From: JANYGA01 sp031420415
GTDB taxonomy: Bacteria > Vulcanimicrobiota > Vulcanimicrobiia > Vulcanimicrobiales > Vulcanimicrobiaceae
Direction of reading: 5' to 3'
NCBI GenBank assembly: GCA_031420415.1
Contig: JANOMT010000039.1
Coordinates: forward strand, 1 to 64,000
DNA length: 64,000 bases
The notes beneath the pieces are model-generated. The model was not told the DNA's origin and did not search any database. It was given only the letters and a program-made list of their open reading frames with translations. The position numbers were made by a program, and so were the translations under genes. Shown here piece after piece: positions 43,617 through 51,452 of this stretch (position 1 is its first letter; each line of letters begins with the position of its first letter).

Positions 43617-44239
43617 AGGCGTCCATGTCCCTCGATCTCTCCGCACCACCGTTCTCCACGGCCGTCACGCCGGAGATGTCGCGCGCGTCGCTCGCCGATG
43701 CCGTCGGCGATGCGATGCAGGCATGTGGACTTTTGGAAACGCCTGCGCCACCCGCCGCGCTGCGCTGGATCGAGACGTTCGTTGAGGCATACGGCGCGGG
43801 GCTCACGACCGTTGGCGACGCGATGCCGATCGTCGCGGACTTGCGCGCGGAAGCCGTTATCGTGCCCGCGTTGCAGCTCGAGAAACTGCGCAATCGTCAA
43901 GTGCTGTTCTTTCTCGACACCGTGAGCCAATACATCGACGATCAGCCCGAACTGCGCGGCTTACCGATCGATGCCGATATCGCGACGATGGCGCGTGAAT
44001 TCGGCGTCGCACCCGAAGACGCGCTGTGGGCCGTGCGCGTCGCGCTGACCGGTGCCACGGGCGGGCCGCCGCTCGACCTGCTCTTTCCCTTGCTCGGCCA
44101 CGACCGGATCATGATGCGCATCGGCGCGCTCAACTCGCACGTTCTCCACGGCCGCGGTCTCGAAACGATTCCTTTCGGTCCCGATGGGAAACCATTCGCG
44201 ACGATCGTCGGTCGTCGGCCCGAAAGCGAACCCGCGTGA
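43613..44239 (+). CDS. Stand-alone GluRS anticodon-binding-domain-like protein
   Basis: 208 aa lacking any catalytic motif. Residues about 45-185 resemble the C-terminal anticodon-binding domain of glutamyl-tRNA synthetase: WIETFVEAYGAGLTTVGDAM corresponds to the domain's long helix with the (K)TLxE-like turn, and ALWAVRVALTGATGGPPLDL then FPLLGHDRIMMRIGAL match the highly conserved LRVALTG...PPL..LLGxxR..RI end. The HIGH and KMSKS parts are missing. It sits exactly where gltX lies in B. subtilis (ispF-gltX-cysE). The ATG overlaps ispF and the TGA overlaps cysE, so it is translated within the operon. A role in tRNA binding is inference. Confidence 0.75.
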   Translation: MKASMSLDLSAPPFSTAVTPEMSRASLADAVGDAMQACGLLETPAPPAALRWIETFVEAYGAGLTTVGDAMPIVADLRAEAVIVPALQLEKLRNRQVLFFLDTVSQYIDDQPELRGLPIDADIATMAREFGVAPEDALWAVRVALTGATGGPPLDLLFPLLGHDRIMMRIGALNSHVLHGRGLETIPFGPDGKPFATIVGRRPESEPA

Positions 44240-44943
44240 GCCTGCTCTCCGATATTCTCGGCGATCTCAAAGTGCCCGTCGAGCGCGATCCTGCGGCGAA
44301 GGGCTATCTCGACGTCATTCTTTCCTACCCGGGCTTTCACGCGGTCACCGCGCATCGGATCATTCACGAGATCAACAAGCTCGGGATCCCGCTCTTGCCA
44401 CGCTTGCTCTCCAACATCGTGCGCTTCGCAACGGGTATCGAAATCCACCCCGCAGCGGAGATCGGTAAGCGTTTTTTTATCGATCACGGGATGGGTGTCC
44501 TCATCGGTGCCACAGCCGTGATCGGGGACGACGTCACGCTCTACAAAGGCGTCACGCTCGGCGGTACGAGCCTCGGACACGGGAAGCGCCATCCCACGAT
44601 CGGCAACGACGTCGTGATCGGTACGAACGCCTCGGTGCTCGGCGCGATTACCATTGGGGACGGCTCGCGCATCGGTGCGGGTTCGGTCGTCGTGCGCGAC
44701 GTCCCGCCGAAATCGACCGTGGTCGGCATTCCGGGTCGCATCGTTCTTCTCGATGGTAAACCGGTTCCGGCATCGTCGACGCTCGTCGATATGCCCGATC
44801 CGCAAGCGTTCGTGATCCAACAACTCGCCGAACGCATCACCGCGCTCGAAGCCAAACTTGCCGAACTCGGCAACCCCACGCAACCCTCGCGGCCGGCGCA
44901 GATCAACGCGGCGATCTTCGACGACGCCTTCCCGGTCATTTAG
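44236..44943 (+). CDS. cysE: Serine O-acetyltransferase
   Basis: First committed step of cysteine synthesis (235 aa). DPAAKGYLDVILSYPGFHAV and HRIIHEINKLGIPLLPRLLS form the N-terminal helical part. The beta-helix has IEIHPAAEIGKRFFIDHGMG with the catalytic His, then LYKGVTLGGTSLGHGKRHPT and GTNASVLGAITIGDGSRIGA. It carries a longer C-terminal tail (about 50 residues) than the short bacterial form. GTG 44236 overlaps the preceding stop. Pairing with cysS links cysteine supply and charging. Confidence 0.95.
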   Translation: MSLLSDILGDLKVPVERDPAAKGYLDVILSYPGFHAVTAHRIIHEINKLGIPLLPRLLSNIVRFATGIEIHPAAEIGKRFFIDHGMGVLIGATAVIGDDVTLYKGVTLGGTSLGHGKRHPTIGNDVVIGTNASVLGAITIGDGSRIGAGSVVVRDVPPKSTVVGIPGRIVLLDGKPVPASSTLVDMPDPQAFVIQQLAERITALEAKLAELGNPTQPSRPAQINAAIFDDAFPVI

Positions 44944-44944
44944 T

Positions 44945-46483
44945 TTGCGACTGTATAATACGCGCACGCGCGCGGTCGAAACGTTCGTTCCCCTCGATGG
45001 CGATCACGTGCGCATCTACGTTTGCGGTCTCACGCCATCGGCCGAAGCGCACCTCGGACACGCGCGCTCGTTCATGTTCTTCGACGTGCTCCGCCGCTTT
45101 CTCGTGCATCGCGGGTACCGCGTCACGTACGTTCGCAACGTAACGGATATCGACGATCGGAGCATCGCCGAATCGCACGCGACGGGTAAGCCTTGGCGAG
45201 ATGTCGTCGCCGGGTATTTCGCGAGCTTCACGCAGTCGATGACGCGCTTGCATCTCGTCGAGCCCGACCACGAACCGCGCGCGACGGAATACGTGCCGCA
45301 GATCGTCGAGATGATCGCAGCGCTGGTCGATGCGGGCAATGCCTACGCGGCACCTGACGGCGTCTATTTTTCGGTTTCGTCGTTCCCGCGCTACGGTTCG
45401 CTCTCGGGTCGCAATACGGACGAACTCCTCATCGGCGCGCGCATCGCACCGGACGAAGGCAAGCACGATCCCCTCGATTTCGTGCTCTGGAAATTTGCTA
45501 AACCGGGCGAACCGTCATGGCCGTCGCCCTGGGGCGCCGGGCGTCCGGGATGGCACATCGAGTGCTCGGCGATGTCGCACGCCTTGCTCGGCGAGCCCTT
45601 CGATATTCACGGCGGTGGCTACGACCTGATCTTCCCGCATCACGAGAACGAAATCGCGCAGACCGAATCCCTCGTGCCGCCCCCCATGGCCAATGCCTGG
45701 GTCCACGGCGGGCTCTTACTTTTCGACGGCAAGAAAATGTCGAAATCGCTCGGTAACTTCGAGCCGTTACACGCGTTGCTCGACCGTCACGATCCGCAAG
45801 CCGTGCGACTGCTCTTCTTGCAATCGGGCTATCGTAAACCGATGAACTTTACCGAAGCCTCGATCGAAGGCGCGACGACGGGGCTCCGCCGTTTGCAGGC
45901 AGCCTACGACACGTTGCGCGCGCAGAGGGACGGATCCGATTCGAGCGACGCGCACGAACATCGCCACCAAGCGATCGATCCCGTCGTCGAGACCTATCGC
46001 GACCGCTTTGAAGCGGCGCTCGATGACGACATGAACACGTCGGGTGCGTTATCGGTGCTCTTCGATATTGTGGGCGCGACGCCCCAACTCGTCCGGAGCG
46101 GCGTCGCGAGTCCCGTCGCCGCATTCGTGCACGAAGCGATGACGATACTCGGCATCTCGCCGAACGATCGCGTTAGCACGGCCGCAGCCGTCGCGACCGA
46201 ACGCATCGTGACGGTCGGCTTCGCGTCGCTACGCATCGCGGGACGTGGTGGCGAGCGCCTCGTAGGTGCCACGCTCGATGATCTGCGAGCGGCCGTCGGC
46301 GACGTCGTCGCCATCGCCGGTTCATCGGGTTCCGATGCGATCGACGCGATCGTCGAGGCGCGGCTCGTCGCAAAATCGAATAAGGACTTTACGATCGCCG
46401 ATCGGTTGCGCGTGGCACTGCATGGTGCCGGTGTGACGCTTGCCGATTCCAAGGAAGGAACGTCATGGAGCGTCGACGCTTAG
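44945..46483 (+). CDS. cysS: Cysteinyl-tRNA synthetase
   Basis: Class I aminoacyl-tRNA synthetase (512 aa from TTG 44945, one base after the cysE stop). HIGH-like motif is AEAHLGHARSFMFFDV and KMSKS is FDGKKMSKSLGNFEPL. Zinc ligands are Cys in VRIYVCGLTPSAEAH, Cys in HIECSAMSHALLG and His in LIFPHHENEIAQTE. The usual CGPTVYD start is CGLTPSAEA here, a deviation that resembles the cysteine ligase MshC, but the length and the C-terminal anticodon part are those of CysS. It overlaps rlmB by 19 bases. Confidence 0.93.
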   Translation: MRLYNTRTRAVETFVPLDGDHVRIYVCGLTPSAEAHLGHARSFMFFDVLRRFLVHRGYRVTYVRNVTDIDDRSIAESHATGKPWRDVVAGYFASFTQSMTRLHLVEPDHEPRATEYVPQIVEMIAALVDAGNAYAAPDGVYFSVSSFPRYGSLSGRNTDELLIGARIAPDEGKHDPLDFVLWKFAKPGEPSWPSPWGAGRPGWHIECSAMSHALLGEPFDIHGGGYDLIFPHHENEIAQTESLVPPPMANAWVHGGLLLFDGKKMSKSLGNFEPLHALLDRHDPQAVRLLFLQSGYRKPMNFTEASIEGATTGLRRLQAAYDTLRAQRDGSDSSDAHEHRHQAIDPVVETYRDRFEAALDDDMNTSGALSVLFDIVGATPQLVRSGVASPVAAFVHEAMTILGISPNDRVSTAAAVATERIVTVGFASLRIAGRGGERLVGATLDDLRAAVGDVVAIAGSSGSDAIDAIVEARLVAKSNKDFTIADRLRVALHGAGVTLADSKEGTSWSVDA

Positions 46484-47259
46484 GATCCGGCCGCCCGCCC
46501 AACCGCAAAGATGCGATCGATCTCGACGACGTCATCTACGGCTTGCACGCCGTGGAAGAAGCGATCGTCGGCGGCGAGGCATTACGTAAACTCTACATCG
46601 GTGACGAACGCAAGCGCGATCCCGCGCTCAAGCGCTTGCTCGAACTCGCGAACGAAACCGGCGTGAACGTTCGCTTCGAAAATCGGATGTTTTTCGCGCA
46701 GTTTCCGTATCGAGCGCATCAGAGCGTGGTCGCGTTCGGCGTGCCGTTCGAGTACGTCACGCTCGAAGAGTCGATCGCCGCGCGCAAACCGGGATCCGGC
46801 CTCTTCGTGGTGCTCGATCACATCACGGATCCGCATAACGCGGGCGCGATCATCCGCAGTGCCGAGTGCGCGGGAGCGACGGCAATCGTGATGCCCGAGC
46901 GCCGCGCCGCGGGCGTGAACGCAACCGTCCGCAAGGCGTCGGCCGGGGCAACCGCACACGTTCCGATCGCGCGCGTCTCCAACATCGCGGGTGCGATTCG
47001 CACGATGAAAAAAGCGGGCATCTGGGCTGCGGGCGCAGCGGGGGACACGGGCGCGACGGAGTACACTCGCGCCGATTTCACGGGCGATATCGCGATCGTC
47101 ATCGGGGCCGAGGGCGACGGCATCTCACCCGTCGTGCGCAAAGAATGCGATTATCTCGTGAAGATTCCGATGTACGGCGAAGTGAATTCACTCAACGCAT
47201 CGGTCGCCGCGGGTATATTACTCTTCGAAGCGCGTCGTCAGCGTCTCGTTAAAACGTAG
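46465..47259 (+). CDS. rlmB: 23S rRNA (guanosine-2'-O-)-methyltransferase RlmB
   Basis: SPOUT methyltransferase of the TrmH family (264 aa). DDVIYGLHAVEEAIVGGEAL starts the substrate-binding domain. LFVVLDHITDPHNAGAIIRS is motif 1 (N and R catalytic). IAIVIGAEGDGISPVVRKEC and KIPMYGEVNSLNASVAAGIL are motifs 2 and 3 forming the knot. Expected target is G2251 in the peptidyl-transferase loop. It follows cysS as in Firmicutes, and the mrnC gene usual between them is absent. Confidence 0.95.
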   Translation: MERRRLGSGRPPNRKDAIDLDDVIYGLHAVEEAIVGGEALRKLYIGDERKRDPALKRLLELANETGVNVRFENRMFFAQFPYRAHQSVVAFGVPFEYVTLEESIAARKPGSGLFVVLDHITDPHNAGAIIRSAECAGATAIVMPERRAAGVNATVRKASAGATAHVPIARVSNIAGAIRTMKKAGIWAAGAAGDTGATEYTRADFTGDIAIVIGAEGDGISPVVRKECDYLVKIPMYGEVNSLNASVAAGILLFEARRQRLVKT

Positions 47260-47263
47260 AGCT

Positions 47264-48487
47264 ATGCGCGCCCGTCATGTTATTTCAGCGCTCGCGTTCG
47301 CGCTCGCTTTTTCAATTGCGATCACGCCAAGCGGCGCTCGATCGCGCACGTTCAAACTCGGCCTCGATCTCCCGCTTTCCGGCATCGATGGCGCGAGCGC
47401 CATCCCCGCACGCAACGCCGTCATCCTCGCGATCGAAGAAGGCAACAAACGCGGTTTTCCCGGCGGCGTCGACGTCGCGCTCTTCGATCTCGACGACGCG
47501 GTCCAAGGTAAACACGATCCGGCGCAAGGCGCTCAAAACCTTAGAACGTTCGTGGCCGATAGTGACGTTTTTGCGGTCGTCGGTCCGATGAATTCCAACG
47601 TTGCCAAGGCCGAAATCCCGATCGCAAACGCCGCCGGACTCGTGCAGATTTCGATGGCTGCGACCTCGATCGAACTCACCAAAGGTCCCGAAGCGCGCAA
47701 ATTACGCGTCGCGTATCCCGAACGACCGACGTTCTTTCGTGTCTGCGCCTCCGACGATCGGCAAGGTGCGGCTGCCGCGCGTTACGCCATCGGTCGAGGC
47801 TTGCGGCACGCCTTCGTCATCGACGATAACGAATCGTATGGCCGCGGCCTTGCCGACGTCTTCAATACGGCGTTCCCCGCCGCGGGCGGTACGATCCTCG
47901 GGCGCGAGCACCTCACCTCGTTCGCACTCGACTACAAAGCGCTGCTTACAAAGATCCGCGGCTCGCATCCCGATGTGATCTTCTTCGGTGGGATCGTCTC
48001 GACGGGCGGGGCCGTGTTGCGCAAACAGATGGCCGACGTCGGGCTCGCGGGCGTACCGTATTTCGGTGGTGACGGCCTCGCAAGCCCGGAGTATCTGCCT
48101 CTCGCCGGAGCGTCGGCGGAAAATACGTATTTCACCCTGATCTCACCCGACCTCGGCCATTTGCCCGGCGGCTCGCGCTTCGTCGCAGCCTATCGAGCGC
48201 GGTTCGGAAGCGAGCCCGGAAGCTATAGCCCCGGCGCCTACAGCGCGGCTGTTGTCGCCCTCGACGCGCTCCGACGCTCCCTTGCGTTGCGCCAAGGCGT
48301 TAGCGCGAGCCGAGCCGATATCGTCGTCGCCGTGGCGCGGACGAGCGGGCTCGTCACGCCGGTGGGGCGCGTCTCCTTCGATGCGAGAGGCGATTTGCGC
48401 GAGCCAACGATTAGTCTCTACCGCGTTCATGGCGGGAAGATCGAATACGTCGATCCCCGGTCGGGAGGGCGAAAACCGCTTCATTAA
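47264..48487 (+). CDS. Orphan ABC substrate-binding protein, LivK family
   Basis: Exported type I periplasmic-binding protein (407 aa). The signal peptide is RHVISALAFALAFSIAI, cut around SGARS. The mature part starts TFKLGLDLPLSGIDGASAIP, then FAVVGPMNSNVAKAEIPIAN and DNESYGRGLADVFNTAFPAA. There are no permease or ATPase genes beside it; it sits in the slot where yacP usually lies between rlmB and sigH. It may deliver to the LivHMGF system at 2-6 kb or act in sensing. Spacing to rlmB is only 4 bases, so the two are probably co-transcribed. Confidence 0.9.
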   Translation: MRARHVISALAFALAFSIAITPSGARSRTFKLGLDLPLSGIDGASAIPARNAVILAIEEGNKRGFPGGVDVALFDLDDAVQGKHDPAQGAQNLRTFVADSDVFAVVGPMNSNVAKAEIPIANAAGLVQISMAATSIELTKGPEARKLRVAYPERPTFFRVCASDDRQGAAAARYAIGRGLRHAFVIDDNESYGRGLADVFNTAFPAAGGTILGREHLTSFALDYKALLTKIRGSHPDVIFFGGIVSTGGAVLRKQMADVGLAGVPYFGGDGLASPEYLPLAGASAENTYFTLISPDLGHLPGGSRFVAAYRARFGSEPGSYSPGAYSAAVVALDALRRSLALRQGVSASRADIVVAVARTSGLVTPVGRVSFDARGDLREPTISLYRVHGGKIEYVDPRSGGRKPLH

Positions 48488-48490
48488 GGC

Positions 48491-48519
48491 TTGACGCTCT
48501 TGCAGGACCCTCCTATAAT
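48491..48519 (+). promoter_or_regulatory. Consensus sigma-70-type promoter for sigH
   Basis: TTGACG (48491-48496), a 17-base spacer and a perfect TATAAT (48514-48519). Transcription would start about 68 bases before the sigH ATG. This is the closest match to consensus that I saw in the window, and implies strong housekeeping expression of sigH. Confidence 0.8.
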
Positions 48520-48593
48520 GAGCGAGGTGCGGACGGCCCGATGGGCCACGGCTTGCGTTTCCGGCCGCTTCGATTCAAGGGAGATTGTAAATT

Positions 48594-49241
48594 ATGGCGC
48601 TTGCGCAAAGCGCGGACGGCGTGCTCGAATACCATGAACGAGCCGACGAGGACTTGGTCTCGGCCGCCAAAGGCGGCGACAATCTCGCGATGGAGTTCTT
48701 GCTAAATAAATACAAGAACTTCGTTCGCATAAAAGCCAAGAGCTATTTTCTCATCGGTGCCGACCGCGAAGACATCATTCAAGAAGGCATGATCGGGCTC
48801 TATAAGGCTGTCCGCGATTTCAAAGCCGACAAACTTTCGAGTTTCCGTGCATTCGCCGAACTTTGTATCACGCGCCAGATCATCACCGCGATCAAAACGG
48901 CAACGCGACAGAAGCATATCCCGCTCAATCAGTACATCTCGCTCAACAAGCCGATTTACGACGAAGACAGCGAGCGAACGCTCTTAGATGTGATGGCGTC
49001 GCAGAAGACGTCCGATCCCGAAGAACTCGTGATCAATCAGGAAGTCTCCGAAGATATCAAAGAGCGCATTCAAGAGAATCTCTCTGATCTCGAGTCGCAG
49101 GTCTTGCTCTCGTACCTCGAAGGCAAGAGCTATCAAGAAATGGCGCGCGATCTCAATCGTCACGTGAAGTCTATCGATAACGCGTTGCAACGCGTCAAAC
49201 GCAAAATCGAAAAGAATCTCGCCGAGATCGAACTGCCGTAG
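48594..49241 (+). CDS. sigH: RNA polymerase sigma factor of the SigH family
   Basis: 215 aa. Region 2 has LLNKYKNFVRIKAKSYFLIG, then DREDIIQEGMIGLYKAVRDF for core binding and -10 recognition. Region 4 has LSDLESQVLLSYLEGKSYQE and RHVKSIDNALQRVKRKIEKN for -35 recognition. The sequence and locus match the sigma-30/SigH group that controls early stationary-phase genes in B. subtilis. Whether this organism sporulates cannot be said. The ATG has GGGAGATTG upstream. Its own promoter and a strong terminator make it a single-gene unit. Confidence 0.94.
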   Translation: MALAQSADGVLEYHERADEDLVSAAKGGDNLAMEFLLNKYKNFVRIKAKSYFLIGADREDIIQEGMIGLYKAVRDFKADKLSSFRAFAELCITRQIITAIKTATRQKHIPLNQYISLNKPIYDEDSERTLLDVMASQKTSDPEELVINQEVSEDIKERIQENLSDLESQVLLSYLEGKSYQEMARDLNRHVKSIDNALQRVKRKIEKNLAEIELP

Positions 49242-49260
49242 GGCTCGATCCCGAAATACG

Positions 49261-49290
49261 AAAAAGAGGCGATGATTTCGCCTCTTTTTT
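49261..49290 (+). terminator. Strong intrinsic terminator after sigH
   Basis: A 12-bp perfect stem (AAAAAGAGGCGA / TCGCCTCTTTTT), a 5-base loop and a run of six T. It also works in the reverse orientation, and so could end a transcript from the minus-strand tRNA-Thr. Confidence 0.9.
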
Positions 49291-49306
49291 ATTGTTCGAC
49301 GATCGA

Positions 49307-49385
49307 AGCCGGCGGTGGGACTCGAACCCACGGTGTGGTATTCCAGTTTACAAAACTGGTGCTGTCGCCGCTGAGCCACGCCGGC
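49307..49385 (-). tRNA. tRNA-Thr(TGT) with long variable region
   Basis: Acceptor GCCGGCG/CGCCGGC, D-stem GCTC/CAGC (three pairs), anticodon stem CCAGT/ACTGG with loop TTTGTAA, T-arm GTGGG TTCGAGT CCCAC, discriminator T, no encoded CCA. The anticodon TGU reads ACN threonine codons. The variable region is 11 bases (AATACCACACC) without an internal stem, more than the usual 4-5. It is on the opposite strand from the following tRNAs. Confidence 0.88.
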
Positions 49386-49484
49386 ACGTCGTCGCGCACA
49401 CGCCGTTCGCCACGACCGTGAAGAACTCTCTCGAAATCGAGAGGACCGCGTCGTCTGATTCCGTAACGATGTGCGGTCGCACGT

Positions 49485-49567
49485 GGGTAGGTGGCCGAGT
49501 GGTTAAAGGCGACGGACTGTAAATCCGTTCTGCATGCAGTACGGGGGTTCAAATCCCTCCCTGCCCA
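49485..49567 (+). tRNA. tRNA-Tyr(GTA)
   Basis: Acceptor GGGTAGG/CCTGCCC, anticodon stem ACGGA/TCCGT with loop CTGTAAA (anticodon GTA), a long class II variable arm as expected for bacterial tRNA-Tyr, T-loop TTCAAAT, discriminator A. CCA is not encoded. Confidence 0.95.
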
Positions 49568-49575
49568 GAGTGACC

Positions 49576-49649
49576 GCGGGTGTTGCATAATGGTAATGCC
49601 CTTGCCTTCCAAGCAAGAGTCGCGGGTTCGATTCCCGCCACCCGCTCCA
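49576..49649 (+). tRNA. tRNA-Gly(TCC)
   Basis: Acceptor GCGGGTG/CACCCGC, anticodon stem CTTGC/GCAAG with loop CTTCCAA (anticodon TCC), T-arm CGGG TTCGATT CCCG, discriminator T, encoded CCA. It lies 8 bases after tRNA-Tyr, and the two are probably one transcript. Confidence 0.95.
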
Positions 49650-49657
49650 AGTTTCCC

Positions 49658-49680
49658 AGCCGCCGATCAGCGGCTTTTTT
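49658..49680 (+). terminator. Intrinsic terminator after tRNA-Gly
   Basis: AGCCGC and GCGGCT pair around CGATCA, followed by a T run to 49681. It ends the Tyr-Gly tRNA transcript. Confidence 0.8.
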
Positions 49681-49704
49681 GTCGTCTATTGGCTCTGAAA
49701 TGAC

Positions 49705-50289
49705 GTGATCGTATATCACGATGTTGATGGCGGTTTTAATAACACGTCGCCCGCTGCGTGGACGATCCTCGCGTTGCAAGGCACCTACGGACTCTGCTGG
49801 CTACTGAAAGATACGCTTTTTCCCGACGCGACTTGGCAGAAGCGGATCACGTTCGGGGGAGCGTTCTTAACATTCACGCTCGTACTCGGCATGTACTGGG
49901 TCATCCCGTTCCTCGCGATTTCACCGATTCTCGGCGTAAATCGGCCCCAACCATCCCTCGCATTCCTGGCACTCTGTGTCGGCATCCATACGCTCGGTCT
50001 CGCGATCATGCTCGCCTCCGACGCGCAAAAGCATTTTACGCTGCGCATGAAGCGCGGCCTCATTCCCGATGAGATGTTCCGTTTCGTACGTCATCCAAAT
50101 TATCTCGGCGAAATGATGCTATACGGTGCCTACGCGCTCATCGTGCAGAGTTGGATTCCCTGGGTCATTCTCGGGGCGATCTGGTTGCAAGTCTTTACGG
50201 TCAATATGTTGCAGATCGAAGCGTCGCTCTCACGGCCCGACGGGTTTACCCGTCTCCCGCACAGCACACTTCGATCGGCTGCCTCGTAA
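49705..50289 (+). CDS. Isoprenylcysteine carboxyl methyltransferase-like membrane protein
   Basis: 194 aa with about five membrane helices. The conserved RFVRHPNYLGEMMLYGAYAL is the SAM-binding signature of the ICMT/DUF1295/NnrU-like superfamily, followed by MLQIEASLSR, which corresponds to the usual E-x-x-L/M C-terminal motif. The expected final YxxYxxxxxxLLP segment is replaced by DGFTRLPHSTLRSAAS, so the C-terminus may have been altered. The substrate is unknown (a lipid or fatty aldehyde is plausible). It lies between tRNA-Gly and tRNA-Thr(GGT), a place normally without a gene. The start is GTG 49705. Confidence 0.7.
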   Translation: MIVYHDVDGGFNNTSPAAWTILALQGTYGLCWLLKDTLFPDATWQKRITFGGAFLTFTLVLGMYWVIPFLAISPILGVNRPQPSLAFLALCVGIHTLGLAIMLASDAQKHFTLRMKRGLIPDEMFRFVRHPNYLGEMMLYGAYALIVQSWIPWVILGAIWLQVFTVNMLQIEASLSRPDGFTRLPHSTLRSAAS

Positions 50290-50539
50290 CGATCCCGAAC
50301 GGAAACGCGGACGTCTATGACTCACTCCGCCAAAATCACTTCGATATGGCCGAAACGCTCCGAGCCGTTTGCAAGTTGGGATCATCCGAGTATCGTAAAG
50401 CACTCTTGGGAGGTCTTAGCCTTGCGGTTCAGAAACGCCGGAGCTGGCAATTAGGGACACGACCGCGCCTGTGGTTGCTCTCCGAGCGAGAATTGCGGCT
50501 TCCGATTTTGACACCCGTTCCAGTACCCCGTTTTGCGAC

Positions 50540-50611
50540 GCCCTTGTAGCTCAGTGGTAGAGCACGTCATTGGTAATGACGAGGTCGTGGGTTCAATCCC
50601 CACCGAGGGCT
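50540..50611 (+). tRNA. tRNA-Thr(GGT)
   Basis: Acceptor GCCCTTG/CGAGGGC (one G.T pair), D-arm GCTC AGTGGTA GAGC, anticodon stem CGTCA/TGACG with loop TTGGTAA (anticodon GGT), T-arm GTGGG TTCAATC CCCAC, discriminator T. CCA is not encoded. Confidence 0.95.
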
Positions 50612-50631
50612 TCACGCGTCGCTAGAAGTAG

Positions 50632-51282
50632 CTAGATGCGCTCGGCGAACCATTTTGCGATATCGTTGCGTTCGCTCTGGGCAATCGCGTGCCCGCGTGG
50701 ATACGTTCGTTGATCGAGCGTTGCGCCGCTACGATCGGTGAGGTATCGCATCGTCTGCTCGACGAGGTGCGTGGGGATGACGTCGTCGAGCGTGCCGTGC
50801 GCGGTGAAGATCGAGACGTCCGCGAGTCGACCCGGCGTCGCATTCTCGTCGGTATCGAGCGCGATCGCACCACTCAAGAGGACCGCGCCTGCGAACCGTT
50901 TTGGATCGTCGAGTAACAACGCCCCGGCCATCATCATTCCCGCGCTGAAACCCAGCAGGTAGGTTCGGTCGCGAGCATATGCAGATGCGGTCGGACCTTC
51001 GAGCCAACCTCGGACGTAGTCGATCGACTCGCGCATGCTAGCGGCGATCGGGCGGCCCACGCCACGATCGCGGAACCACGTGTAGCCACCGCCGTCGAGG
51101 GCGACGGGCGCACGAAGACTCGCAAATGCAGCCGCCGGCGCGAGCGTCGGTGCGAGATCTGCGAGATCGTGCTCGTCGGCTCCCCGCCCATGCAAGAGCA
51201 CGATGAGGGGTGTCGTCGGTCCGGAACGCATGGGGCGACGCCAAACGACCGGCACTTCGTTCATTTCACGTACGTAATACAT
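50632..51282 (-). CDS. Phospholipase/carboxylesterase family alpha/beta hydrolase
   Basis: 216 aa serine hydrolase. PLIVLLHGRGADEHDLADLA contains the oxyanion HGRG. The nucleophile elbow is LLGFSAGMMMAGALLL, the acid is in AHGTLDDVIPTHL, and the catalytic His in YPRGHAIAQSERNDIAKW. This is the YpfH/carboxylesterase (Abhydrolase_2) pattern; substrates range from short acyl esters to acyl-thioesters. ATG 51282 is chosen (a second ATG is at 51264); the frame continues upstream but is not similar to anything. No signal peptide is seen, so it is probably cytoplasmic. Confidence 0.87.
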   Translation of the reverse strand: MYYVREMNEVPVVWRRPMRSGPTTPLIVLLHGRGADEHDLADLAPTLAPAAAFASLRAPVALDGGGYTWFRDRGVGRPIAASMRESIDYVRGWLEGPTASAYARDRTYLLGFSAGMMMAGALLLDDPKRFAGAVLLSGAIALDTDENATPGRLADVSIFTAHGTLDDVIPTHLVEQTMRYLTDRSGATLDQRTYPRGHAIAQSERNDIAKWFAERI

Positions 51283-51452
51283 CGCTATCGCACAACCTCT
51301 CGCTCCAGCGTTCACGATAAACGGCTTTTTTTTCTTCTCGAAAGACCGACAAACTGTCGTCATTGGAGTCGCGGGCGATGCACCGCACCGACCGTCCGTG
51401 ACGGATTCCCGTCGCGCTTCAGAGCGAAAGGACGCTCTCGGAATCGTCTCCG

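Noticed and set aside
44945..46483. MshC (mycothiol cysteine ligase) instead of CysS
   Set aside because: The CGLTPSAEAHLGHA start resembles MshC, but the 512-aa length, the full C-terminal part and the cysE-cysS-rlmB context fit CysS.
50508..50513. TTGACA before tRNA-Thr(GGT)
   Set aside because: No acceptable -10 element at 16-18 bases; the expected place is TTTTGC just before the tRNA, which would put the transcription start inside the tRNA.
50151..50549. Open frame after the methyltransferase, ending in tRNA-Thr(GGT)
   Set aside because: The end overlaps the tRNA, the first half overlaps the methyltransferase in another frame, and no family is recognisable. The 250 bases from 50290 to 50539 hold nothing I can support.
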